Counted from the first letter of the stretch, positions 1 through 5,803 are shown. The stretch: DNA of 12,057 nucleotides from Aphodousia sp048520025 (GCA_048520025.1 DBFZTP010000104.1:1-12057); one strand, 5' to 3'. Numbers and translations: made by a program. The notes: a model not told the origin generated them from the sequence alone.

Positions 1-8
1 GTTATGGG

Positions 9-818
9 TTAAAGCGCCATTGCCGCTCTAAAGAGCATGTAAGCAGACAAGACAAACAACAAACTGGCGAAAATGCGTTTCAAGGGTTTGGTGTCCATGC
101 CGTGCGCCATCTTTGCACCCAACGGGGCCGTTAAAACGCTACAAGCCGCTACGGAGAAAAGAGCAGGTAAGTACAAAAAGCCCAAGGAATATTCCGGCAT
201 TCCGGGAACGTTCCAACCGCTGATGATGTAACCGATGGTGCCCGCGAAGGCAATCGGGAAACCCAACGCAGCAGACGTGCCCACGGCTTTGTGAATTGGG
301 ACGTTGCAAGAGGTCATAAGCGGCACCGAAATAAAGCCGCCACCGGCACCCACTAAAGAGGATACGGAGCCCACAACCGTACCGGCAGCGATCAAGCCTA
401 AGTTGCCAGGCAATTGACGGGTACTGACGGTTTTCTTACCGAAAAACATTCTCAAGGCTGAATACATCACAAAGCAGCCAAAGAGTAAAGAGATGGCAAA
501 GTTAGACAACATGCCGGAAATCTGAGCACCGATTAAAGCACCGAGAAGAATCCCGGGGGCGCCTGCCATCACTACCTTCCAGAGAACCGCACCGTGCGCA
601 TTGTGGGCGCGTACGCTCGAAGCCGAGGTAAAAACAATGGTTGCCAAACTCGTTGCAATGGCCACGTGAACCCCGACTTCATCGGGAACAACGCCACCTG
701 CCAAAATCATGGTTAAAAACGGTGTTAACACCATCCCGCCCCCAATACCTAATAAACCGGCTAAAAAGCCGGTACAGCAGCCTAAGGCGGCAAGCAGGAT
801 AAGGGTAGTGACTTCCAT
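9..818 (-). CDS. TSUP (TauE/SafE-like) membrane transporter
   Basis: A 269-residue polytopic inner-membrane protein of the TSUP family, whose characterised members move small anions such as sulfite or organosulfur compounds. What I see: two homologous halves, each opening with a glycine-rich membrane segment (GLLGIGGGMVLTPFL near residues 22-36 and VGAGGGFISVPLM near 156-168), and about eight hydrophobic segments over the whole length. Length is normal for the family. The ATG lies 1 nt after the stop codon of the upstream EVE-domain gene, with AAAGG about 9 nt before it inside that gene, so translation is probably coupled. Family assignment is firm. The substrate cannot be read from sequence, and the EVE neighbour gives no clue to it. 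Its terminator would lie outside the window. Confidence 0.88.
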   Translation of the reverse strand: MEVTTLILLAALGCCTGFLAGLLGIGGGMVLTPFLTMILAGGVVPDEVGVHVAIATSLATIVFTSASSVRAHNAHGAVLWKVVMAGAPGILLGALIGAQISGMLSNFAISLLFGCFVMYSALRMFFGKKTVSTRQLPGNLGLIAAGTVVGSVSSLVGAGGGFISVPLMTSCNVPIHKAVGTSAALGFPIAFAGTIGYIISGWNVPGMPEYSLGFLYLPALFSVAACSVLTAPLGAKMAHGMDTKPLKRIFASLLFVLSAYMLFRAAMAL

Positions 819-819
819 T

Positions 820-1290
820 TTAGATGGCCTTTACAAGGTGATTGAGAATAAACGTGTATTCGTCTTTGGTGACGGGCGTAATGGAGAGACGATTGCCTTT
901 TTGAAGCACTTTCATCTCTTTGAGTTCGTCGTGTTGGCGAAGTTCATTGATACCAATTAGAGCGACTTCTTGATCGACTTCGATATCGACACAAACCCAG
1001 CGGGGATTTTCTCGCGTGGACTTGGGGTCGTAGTAGTCATTTTGGGGATCAAATTGCGTTTCGTCCGGATGAACAGAAGTGGCCACGTGAGCTAAACCAA
1101 CGATACCGGGTTCTTTGCAAGAGGAGTGGTAGAAAAAGACTCGATCGCCTACCTGCATCTCATCTCGCATAAAGTTTCTTGCTTGGTAGTTTCGAATGCC
1201 AAACCAAGGAACGCGGTGTTGAGGCATTTGCAGAACGCTTTGTACGGAACACTCAGAAGGCTCCGATTTCATCAGCCAGAATTTCGACAT
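820..1290 (-). CDS. EVE-domain protein
   Basis: A soluble protein of about 156 residues made of a single EVE domain, a PUA-like fold thought to bind modified bases in nucleic acid; the cellular role in proteobacteria is unclear. Visible signatures are the N-terminal FWLMKSEP block, the WFGIRNYQARNFM segment, VGDRVFFYHSS, and the late LVLQ-type turn seen here as EMKVLQKGNRLSITPV. An in-frame ATG exists at 1338, but the 16 extra residues run through what looks like a structured RNA and are not typical of the family. I therefore start at 1290, where MSKFWLMKSEP begins. No good Shine-Dalgarno precedes either ATG. It is probably transcribed together with the RNA candidate just upstream, and its stop codon is 1 nt from the transporter's start. 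Confidence 0.85.
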   Translation of the reverse strand: MSKFWLMKSEPSECSVQSVLQMPQHRVPWFGIRNYQARNFMRDEMQVGDRVFFYHSSCKEPGIVGLAHVATSVHPDETQFDPQNDYYDPKSTRENPRWVCVDIEVDQEVALIGINELRQHDELKEMKVLQKGNRLSITPVTKDEYTFILNHLVKAI

Positions 1291-1303
1291 GAAGCACGCT
1301 TTG

Positions 1304-1470
1304 AAAAAAGAGAAGTCCCCATAAGGGTTGCCTTGCATCCTGAGTCCGAAGAATCAAGAGCGGTCACCTCTGAAGCGGGTTTCGGGGAAGCATCACGTGC
1401 CTCCGCACCACCGGCCCCAAGACCAGTAACCTAAGTGTTTAAGCATTGGAACAAGGAATCTTAAAGCAAC
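1304..1470 (-). ncRNA. ssrS: Structured RNA, possibly 6S RNA (ssrS)
   Basis: This stretch between the uppP terminator and the EVE gene has no convincing ORF but folds well on the minus strand. Outer pairing: 1448-1456 with 1331-1340, nine pairs with one bulge. A competing outer pairing joins 1463-1470 with 1327-1334 (eight pairs). Inside are a small UUCG-capped hairpin at 1342-1355, then a long arm: 1426-1431 with 1362-1367 and 1415-1420 with 1382-1387, tipped by a GUGC/GCAC hairpin at 1397-1408. Several pairs are G-U on the minus strand and would be C-A mismatches on the plus strand, which fixes the orientation. A closing stem, an open centre with a 3' hairpin, and a long terminal arm is the 6S RNA plan. 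A T-run at 1304-1309 could mark the 3' end. The 6S identity is inference; boundaries are approximate. Confidence 0.5.
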
Positions 1471-1476
1471 TTATCG

Positions 1477-1482
1477 CTTATA
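1477..1482 (-). promoter_or_regulatory. Possible -10 element for the structured RNA
   Basis: TATAAG on the minus strand, five of six bases matching TATAAT, lies about 7 nt before the first base of the outer stem of the RNA candidate and just downstream of the uppP terminator. The best -35 candidate, TTGGGC 18 bp further up, is poor. The call rests mostly on position. Confidence 0.35.
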
Positions 1483-1512
1483 GGGACAAGACTAATTTTG
1501 GCCCAAATCTTA

Positions 1513-1560
1513 GAAAAAAACAATGGGAAAAATTGCTCTAATTGCAACAATTTCTCCCAT
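1513..1560 (-). terminator. Intrinsic terminator of trmB-uppP
   Basis: Arms 1548-1560 and 1523-1535 form 13 continuous pairs (one G-U) around a 12-nt loop, followed on the minus strand by TTGTTTTTTT. It lies 27 nt after the uppP stop codon and ends that transcription unit before the RNA candidate. Confidence 0.9.
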
Positions 1561-1586
1561 CAAGGCCTTGACAAATTGGTTTTGTA

Positions 1587-2438
1587 TTACCAAGCTACAA
1601 GGCCTGTGTAATAAGTCACCAAAATAATGATGCCAAAGATAATGCGGTACCAACCAAAGGACTTAAAGTCGTTACTGGAGACGTAACGCAACAGCCATTT
1701 CACAACAACCAATGCGCTCACAAAAGAGACGACGAAACCCACAATAAAGCCAATGGTCATGTCCGTGGTCCAAACAAAGGTTTGTTGTTCAGATACGCGC
1801 AAAAAGGTCTTTGCTAACGAATAAACCGTTGCACCGAAAATCGTCGGGATGGCAAGAAAGAAGGAAAACTCAGTAGCAGCCTTTCGAGATAACCCCAAAA
1901 CCAAACCGCCGATGATAGTAGCGCCTGAGCGACTCGTTCCTGGAATCATGGCAATGCATTGCATGCAACCGACTAAGAACGCATCTTTCACCGTCATATC
2001 GTCCATATTCGGAACACGAGGTGAGTAGTTGCGCTTGGCGTGAGCGTTTTCTACCCAGAAGATGATGAAACCACCTAAAACCAAAGCGATGGCAACGGAA
2101 ATGGCATTAAAGAGAAGTTCTTCAATAAGATCGGCAAAAATCACACCTAAAATGGCGGCCGGTAAAAACGCGACGATCAAATTAATAACCAGGCGTTGCT
2201 CTTTCTTTTGCGTGAAGAGTCCCGTTGCCACTTGCCACAAGCGTTGTCGATAGAACCAACAAACAGCGAAAATAGCACCCGCTTGTATGGCGATATTAAA
2301 GGTGTTGACTTCAGGGCCCGTGAAATTGAGAAGGTCGCCCGCAATGATCAAGTGACCGGTTGACGAAATCGGTAAGAATTCCGTCAAACCTTCAACAATC
2401 CCGAGGATAAACGCTTTAAGTTGATAGATGATATCCAT
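1587..2438 (-). CDS. uppP: Undecaprenyl-diphosphate phosphatase UppP (BacA type)
   Basis: Integral membrane enzyme that removes a phosphate from undecaprenyl diphosphate, recycling the lipid carrier for peptidoglycan and other envelope polymers; extra copies give bacitracin resistance. Both family motifs are intact: E16-GLTE20-FLPISSTGH29 with the two glutamates and the histidine, and PGTSRSGAT at 166-174 with the catalytic-site arginine. Most of the 283 residues form hydrophobic helices, and the length is normal. The start is 15 nt after the trmB stop codon with only a weak GAG element before it, so expression probably depends on readthrough from trmB. A strong terminator follows. Identification is very secure. 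Confidence 0.97.
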   Translation of the reverse strand: MDIIYQLKAFILGIVEGLTEFLPISSTGHLIIAGDLLNFTGPEVNTFNIAIQAGAIFAVCWFYRQRLWQVATGLFTQKKEQRLVINLIVAFLPAAILGVIFADLIEELLFNAISVAIALVLGGFIIFWVENAHAKRNYSPRVPNMDDMTVKDAFLVGCMQCIAMIPGTSRSGATIIGGLVLGLSRKAATEFSFFLAIPTIFGATVYSLAKTFLRVSEQQTFVWTTDMTIGFIVGFVVSFVSALVVVKWLLRYVSSNDFKSFGWYRIIFGIIILVTYYTGLVAW

Positions 2439-2453
2439 CGAAAGCTCACTTTG

Positions 2454-3176
2454 TTAGATGCGTTCGTAGACCAAGTCCCAAACCCCATGGCCCAAGCGTT
2501 CACCACGGGCGTGGAATTTGGTCATCGGACGTTCCGTGATGGGGTTAGCCATCACCGGAGAAAAGCCATCATGCATGTTCTTTAATAACGGTTCTTGGCT
2601 CAATACTTCAAACATTTGCTCGGAGTAGTTTTCCCAGTCTGTAGCGCAGTGGATATAACCGCCCACGCGCAAATGTTTGACCAATTCATGAATGAAGGGT
2701 TGAGCGACCAAACGGCGCTTATGGTGACGAGCCTTGCGCCAGGGATCGGGGAAGTAAATGTGAATGCCGTCGAGTATTTCTTCGGCCAACATGTTTTTCA
2801 CCACTTCCACGGCATCATGTTGAATGATGCGAACGTTTGTTAATTGCATTTCGTCTAAGCGAATAGCCAACGCACCGACACCGGCAGAGAAAACTTCACA
2901 ACCGATAAAGTCGACTTCGGGGTGGGCTTGAGCAATAGCTGCCGTCGTCTCCCCCATGCCACAACCGATTTCAAGCACCAAGGGGGCTTTACGGCCGAAA
3001 ATAGTTTCGGGGTTAATCAACTTTTCTTCATAGTTGAGTGCGAAGCGTGGCAAGAGTTCTTCTAAGGAACGCTTTTGAGCTTGACTGATATGGCCGCGAC
3101 GCAACGTGAAGCTGCGAATGTGGCGCTTCTTGAGCACTTCAATTTCTTCTGGGGTGAGGATTTTCTTTTCAGACAT
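2454..3176 (-). CDS. trmB: tRNA (guanine-N7-)-methyltransferase TrmB
   Basis: S-adenosylmethionine-dependent enzyme that makes m7G46 in the variable loop of many tRNAs. The SAM-binding loop LEIGCGMGE, the FPDPWRKARHHKRR block and the C-terminal TKFHARGERLGHGVWDL block are all present in the usual order. An in-frame ATG at 3230 would add 18 residues, but those codons run through the terminator hairpin of the upstream tRNA gene and start on the last base of its CCA end. I place the start at 3176 (MSEKK), giving 240 residues, normal for the family. No Shine-Dalgarno is visible there. It heads a two-gene unit with uppP and has no promoter of its own that I can see, so it may be fed by readthrough from the tRNA. 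Confidence 0.95.
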   Translation of the reverse strand: MSEKKILTPEEIEVLKKRHIRSFTLRRGHISQAQKRSLEELLPRFALNYEEKLINPETIFGRKAPLVLEIGCGMGETTAAIAQAHPEVDFIGCEVFSAGVGALAIRLDEMQLTNVRIIQHDAVEVVKNMLAEEILDGIHIYFPDPWRKARHHKRRLVAQPFIHELVKHLRVGGYIHCATDWENYSEQMFEVLSQEPLLKNMHDGFSPVMANPITERPMTKFHARGERLGHGVWDLVYERI

Positions 3177-3185
3177 TTTGCAGAA

Positions 3186-3210
3186 ACAAAAAAACGGACA
3201 ATTCGTCCGC
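3186..3210 (-). terminator. Intrinsic terminator after tRNA-Gly
   Basis: On the minus strand CGGAC-GAATT-GTCCG (3209-3195) is followed directly by seven T residues (3194-3188). It sits between the tRNA 3' end and the trmB start codon. The stem is only 5 bp, so partial readthrough into trmB is plausible. Confidence 0.7.
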
Positions 3211-3229
3211 TGAGTATACAGAATCGTCA

Positions 3230-3303
3230 TGGAGCGGATGAGGGGAATCGAACCCCCGTCATAGGCTTGGGAAGCCTCTGCTCTACCATTGAGCTACATC
3301 CGC
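3230..3303 (-). tRNA. tRNA-Gly (anticodon CCC)
   Basis: Full cloverleaf on the minus strand: acceptor GCGGATG/CATCCGC perfectly paired, D arm GCTC/GAGC, anticodon loop TTCCCAA giving CCC, T arm with GGTTCGATTCC, and an encoded CCA end at 3232-3230. The 27-43 pair at the foot of the anticodon stem is a G-A mismatch. The short variable region (TGAC) puts A rather than G at position 46, so this tRNA should not itself be a target of the neighbouring TrmB. Confidence 0.97.
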
Positions 3304-3319
3304 AAACTAGAGATGGGTA

Positions 3320-3325
3320 ATTTTA
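3320..3325 (-). promoter_or_regulatory. Possible -10 element for tRNA-Gly
   Basis: TAAAAT on the minus strand, five of six bases of the consensus, would start transcription about 10 nt before the mature tRNA. The -35 region (TTTCTT, 16 bp upstream) is weak. Confidence 0.4.
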
Positions 3326-3354
3326 CTCGAAATCGGACGAAAAGAAAGTGCTGA

Positions 3355-3401
3355 AACAAAAATTAAAGGATGGTAACCGCTCCCACGATTAACCATCCCT
3401 T
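3355..3401 (-). terminator. Intrinsic terminator of the hydrogenase-rubrerythrin gene
   Basis: Arms 3392-3401 and 3365-3374 form ten pairs (one G-U) around a 17-nt loop, followed on the minus strand by TTTAATTTTTG counting from the end of the stem. It lies 26 nt after the stop codon at 3428. Confidence 0.8.
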
Positions 3402-3427
3402 GGGTTTACTTAATCATTAACGGATGA

Positions 3428-4093
3428 TTAGTAGTTTTCAGCACGCACTTCAAAGAAGCTTTGAGCATAGCCGCAAACCGGGCAGGCTTCAGGAGCCTTC
3501 GGGCCCATGACGAGGTGACCGCAAATACGGCATTCCCACATCGTTTGTTCGGCCTTGGCAAACACTTGTTGCATTTCAACGTTCTTCAAGAGCTTACGAT
3601 AGCGTTCTTCGTGAGCCTTTTCGATGGCACCGACAGCGCGGAACTTAGCAGCCAAGTCCAAGAAGCCTTCTTCTTCAGCTTCTTTGGCGAACGTGGCGTA
3701 CATGTCCGTCCATTCATAGTTTTCGCCGTCAGCAGCAGCGCCCAAGTTCTTGGACGTGTCACCGATCCAACCCAAAGCTTCACACCACAAGCGGGCGTGT
3801 TCTTGTTCGTTGCGAGCGGTTTGTAAGAAAATGGCAGCGATTTGTTCATAGCCTTCACGCTTGGCCACTTCTGCGAAGTACGTGTATTTGTTGCGAGCTT
3901 GAGATTCACCGGCAAAGCAGGTCATCAAGTTCTTTTCCGTCTTGGAGCCGGCCAACTTGCCGTTGCATTCGCACTTTTCAACCACGGGTTCAAAGGCTTC
4001 ATAACCCTTCTTGCAGAGCGGGCAAATGATGTCCTTGGGCAATTCGCCATCACATTCGTGAACGTAACCGCAGACCTTACAGATATACTTCAT
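3428..4093 (-). CDS. Possible free rubrerythrin from an internal start (Met462)
   Basis: Within the fusion frame, AGGAG followed by an 8-nt A-rich spacer precedes an ATG at 4093, a better ribosome-binding site than most in this window. Translation from here would give a 221-residue rubrerythrin beginning MKYICKVCGY, with an N-terminal and a C-terminal rubredoxin-like site flanking the ferritin-like domain: a complete, self-sufficient peroxidase of the rubrerythrin family. The preceding codons translate the Shine-Dalgarno itself as a nondescript linker (GDLGEKK). I therefore think the two were once separate genes in an operon, and the downstream start may still work. Whether one or both products are made cannot be decided from sequence. 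Confidence 0.55.
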   Translation of the reverse strand: MKYICKVCGYVHECDGELPKDIICPLCKKGYEAFEPVVEKCECNGKLAGSKTEKNLMTCFAGESQARNKYTYFAEVAKREGYEQIAAIFLQTARNEQEHARLWCEALGWIGDTSKNLGAAADGENYEWTDMYATFAKEAEEEGFLDLAAKFRAVGAIEKAHEERYRKLLKNVEMQQVFAKAEQTMWECRICGHLVMGPKAPEACPVCGYAQSFFEVRAENY

Positions 4094-5476
4094 CTTTTTT
4101 TCTCCTAAATCCCCACTACGATCGGTGTAGTGAGTGTGTAACATTTTTTCAGCTAATTCCGACAAAGGCTTGCCGTAGAAAGTTTCATAAAGCGCTTTGA
4201 TTTCTTCATTTTCATGACTCGTGCGCTTTTGAGTCGGCAAACTTTCATCGCGTTTATAAAGAGCGTCAATACGCAATTGACGCGTTTGATCTTCTTGACC
4301 CCAATTGAGCTTGGGTTGACCGCCACCGCTGATGCAGCCGCCCGGGCAGGTCATCACTTCGACCATATGGTAGGGCTTGTCAGTCGTCTTCAAAGATTCA
4401 ATGAATTGACCGGCTGCGGCCGTACCGTAGATCACCGCCACATTCACCGTGGTACCGGCAACATCAAGGCTTGCTTCTTTGACGTTCTTTAAACCACGAA
4501 CGGGCTTTAAGTCAAAGAGCACTTCCGGAGCCTTTTCACCGGTGATGAATTCATAGGCCGTACGAAGGGCAGCTTCCATGACGCCACCCGTATTGCCGAA
4601 AATTACACCGGCGCCGGAGCCTTCGCCCATTAAGCGGTCAAATTGAGACTCTTCGATGGCATTAAATTGGATACCACGAGCTTGAGCCCATAAGCCCAAT
4701 TCGTTGGTGGTGACCACAAAGTCGGTGTCACGCATACCGTCTACGCCCCAGTATTTGCCGGCAGCGCACATTTCTTCACGACGGATTTCAAACTTCTTGG
4801 CCGTGCAGGGGGTAATGGCAACATGAACAATCTTCTTTGCATCAATCCCTTGGGCTTTTGCAAAATAGGTCTTAACGGTCGGACCTTGCATGCCGATAGG
4901 GCTCTTAGCCGAAGAGATGTGTTTGATCATGTGCGGATAGAACGTTTCGCAATACTTCACCCAAGAGGGGCAGCAGCTTGTAAATTGCGGCAACGTGGCA
5001 TCCTTGTCTTGCAAGCGAGCAATAAGTTCGCTGGCTTCTTCCATAATGGTTAAGTCAGCGGCAAAGTTCGTGTCCAAAACGTAGTCGGCACCCAAAGCGC
5101 GCAAAAGGCCTACCATTTTGCCTTGCTCAAAACTGCCTGCGGGCAGACCAAAGGCTTCCGCAATGGCAGCGCGAACGGCAGGTGACGTAGACATCACAAC
5201 AATGGTGTCAGGGTCGTTGATTGCTTTTTGAACATCGGGGTATTCAAGCGGGCTCGAAAGGCTACCCGTGGGGCAGACGTTAATGCATTGACCGCAGTGA
5301 ATACAGATGGCACGATCGCCTGTCTTTTCAAGATCATAGCGACCATGCACTCCAATGTAGTCTTCGCAGACTTGACGGCACATTGCGCAGTTAACGCACA
5401 AGGCTTCATCGCGCTTAAGAGCGGGATTGTCCTCGTTAACGGCAACGCGTACATCGAGTGATTGATGAATGGACAT
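3428..5476 (-). CDS. [FeFe]-hydrogenase fused to a double-rubredoxin rubrerythrin
   Basis: 682 residues in one uninterrupted frame. Residues 27-37 and 58-68 are two CxxCxxCxxxC ferredoxin clusters. The H-cluster domain follows: TSCCPSW (C168 proton-transfer, C169 ligand), TPCTAKKFE (C224) and MTCPGGCISGGGQP (C377, C381). Residues 395-450 match the hydrogenase small-subunit tail ending LHTHY. After a linker come a rubredoxin-like site (C466, C469, C485, C488), a ferritin-like di-iron domain with two ExxH motifs (E557/H560, E619/H622) and a C-terminal rubredoxin site (C649, C652, C665, C668). No signal peptide, so cytoplasmic. Likely it couples H2 oxidation to peroxide or O2 reduction, or rubrerythrin is merely co-produced. 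GGGAG lies 5 nt before the ATG. Maturases HydE, HydF and HydG are not in the window. Domain calls are firm; the joint function is inference. Confidence 0.93.
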   Translation of the reverse strand: MSIHQSLDVRVAVNEDNPALKRDEALCVNCAMCRQVCEDYIGVHGRYDLEKTGDRAICIHCGQCINVCPTGSLSSPLEYPDVQKAINDPDTIVVMSTSPAVRAAIAEAFGLPAGSFEQGKMVGLLRALGADYVLDTNFAADLTIMEEASELIARLQDKDATLPQFTSCCPSWVKYCETFYPHMIKHISSAKSPIGMQGPTVKTYFAKAQGIDAKKIVHVAITPCTAKKFEIRREEMCAAGKYWGVDGMRDTDFVVTTNELGLWAQARGIQFNAIEESQFDRLMGEGSGAGVIFGNTGGVMEAALRTAYEFITGEKAPEVLFDLKPVRGLKNVKEASLDVAGTTVNVAVIYGTAAAGQFIESLKTTDKPYHMVEVMTCPGGCISGGGQPKLNWGQEDQTRQLRIDALYKRDESLPTQKRTSHENEEIKALYETFYGKPLSELAEKMLHTHYTDRSGDLGEKKMKYICKVCGYVHECDGELPKDIICPLCKKGYEAFEPVVEKCECNGKLAGSKTEKNLMTCFAGESQARNKYTYFAEVAKREGYEQIAAIFLQTARNEQEHARLWCEALGWIGDTSKNLGAAADGENYEWTDMYATFAKEAEEEGFLDLAAKFRAVGAIEKAHEERYRKLLKNVEMQQVFAKAEQTMWECRICGHLVMGPKAPEACPVCGYAQSFFEVRAENY
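4086..4105 (-). promoter_or_regulatory. Internal ribosome-binding site at the fusion junction
   Basis: Minus-strand TTAGGAGAAAAAAAGATG: a 5-base AGGAG core with 8 nt to the ATG at 4093-4091. It is in frame inside the hydrogenase-rubrerythrin gene, exactly where the canonical hydrogenase tail ends and the rubredoxin-like domain begins. Confidence 0.65.
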
Positions 5477-5495
5477 AAATTCTCCCTACAGTCCT

Positions 5496-5517
5496 ACGAT
5501 TACAATCGTTCTGATTG
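5496..5517. promoter_or_regulatory. Overlapping inverted repeats near the hydrogenase transcription start
   Basis: ACGATT-AC-AATCGT (5496-5509) is a perfect 6-bp inverted repeat, and CAATC-GTTCT-GATTG (5503-5517) is a second one overlapping it. They occupy about +1 to +22 relative to the inferred transcription start, between promoter and ribosome-binding site. A repressor operator is possible; I cannot assign a regulator. Confidence 0.35.
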
Positions 5518-5523
5518 CGACTC

Positions 5524-5552
5524 AGTATAGAGTGCCTATTTTCAAATCACAA
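5524..5552 (-). promoter_or_regulatory. Sigma-70-type promoter of the hydrogenase gene
   Basis: On the minus strand TTGTGA (5552-5547), a 17-bp spacer and TATACT (5529-5524), four and five matches to the consensus hexamers. The inferred start near 5517 gives a leader of about 40 nt ending in TAGGGAGAATTTATG. Confidence 0.6.
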
Positions 5553-5570
5553 TTGGACTTGTAAGCACCC

Positions 5571-5591
5571 TCAATAGTTAAAGTCTATTGA
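5571..5591. promoter_or_regulatory. OxyR/LysR-type binding site candidate
   Basis: TCAATAG-TTAAAGT-CTATTGA is a perfect 7-bp inverted repeat containing ATAG-N7-CTAT, the core half-site known for OxyR, and the general T-N11-A LysR motif. Its centre is about 64 bp upstream of the inferred hydrogenase start, the usual place for the recognition site of a LysR-type activator. A second OxyR half-site one turn further on is poor. No regulator gene is in the window, so the identity of the binder is inference. Confidence 0.4.
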
Positions 5592-5592
5592 C

Positions 5593-5623
5593 GCAAAACG
5601 CAACTCAAACGGTTGCGTTTTGC
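5593..5623 (-). terminator. Hairpin closing the pepN-fbp unit
   Basis: A perfect 12-bp stem (GCAAAACGCAAC with GTTGCGTTTTGC) and 7-nt loop begins 1 nt after the stop codon of the 58-residue protein. The A4/T4 at the foot of the stem means it resembles a bidirectional intrinsic terminator, but the T-run is short, so efficiency is uncertain. Confidence 0.6.
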
Positions 5624-5624
5624 A

Positions 5625-5801
5625 TTATTTGTCATCAGAATCGGTTGGCTGATCAGCTTTGTCTCGTTTAGGGGCGGATTTATCTTGGCCAAGGCTTCCG
5701 AAAATACTTTTATCCGGATTGTCCTTTGCCCAACTGGTAAAGCCGTAGACAATGATCAATGGAATTAAAATCCAATCGGCGATCAGCTCAAGCCATTCCA
5801 T
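5625..5801 (-). CDS. Small single-span membrane protein, 58 residues
   Basis: Not recognised as a known family. The product opens MEWLELIADWILIPLII, with one hydrophobic segment at about residues 4-21, then a short amphipathic stretch (FTSWAKDNPDKSIFGSLGQ) and a strongly charged tail rich in K and D (ending DKADQPTDSDDK). That is the layout of a small membrane-anchored protein with a cytoplasmic tail. The ATG starts 2 nt after the fbp stop codon with no Shine-Dalgarno of its own, so it is probably translated by coupling to fbp. Sensible amino-acid composition, tight coupling and a hairpin directly after the stop all argue that it is a real gene. Function unknown. Confidence 0.7.
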   Translation of the reverse strand: MEWLELIADWILIPLIIVYGFTSWAKDNPDKSIFGSLGQDKSAPKRDKADQPTDSDDK

Positions 5802-5803
5802 AA

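Noticed and set aside
1291..1338. N-terminal extension of the EVE protein from the ATG at 1338
   Set aside because: The extra residues are not family-like, run through the RNA candidate, and have no Shine-Dalgarno.
1126..1434. 102-codon plus-strand frame across the EVE start and RNA candidate
   Set aside because: It overlaps the conserved EVE coding region and the structured minus-strand RNA, and the peptide is low in sense. No promoter or ribosome-binding site was seen.
1561..1570. Perfect palindrome CAAGGCCTTG beside the uppP terminator
   Set aside because: It is short, lies between stop codon and terminator, and has no matching copy elsewhere in the window, so no basis for a functional call.
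3177..3230. N-terminal extension of TrmB from the ATG at 3230
   Set aside because: It would start on the tRNA CCA end and be translated through the terminator hairpin; the family alignment begins near the later ATG.
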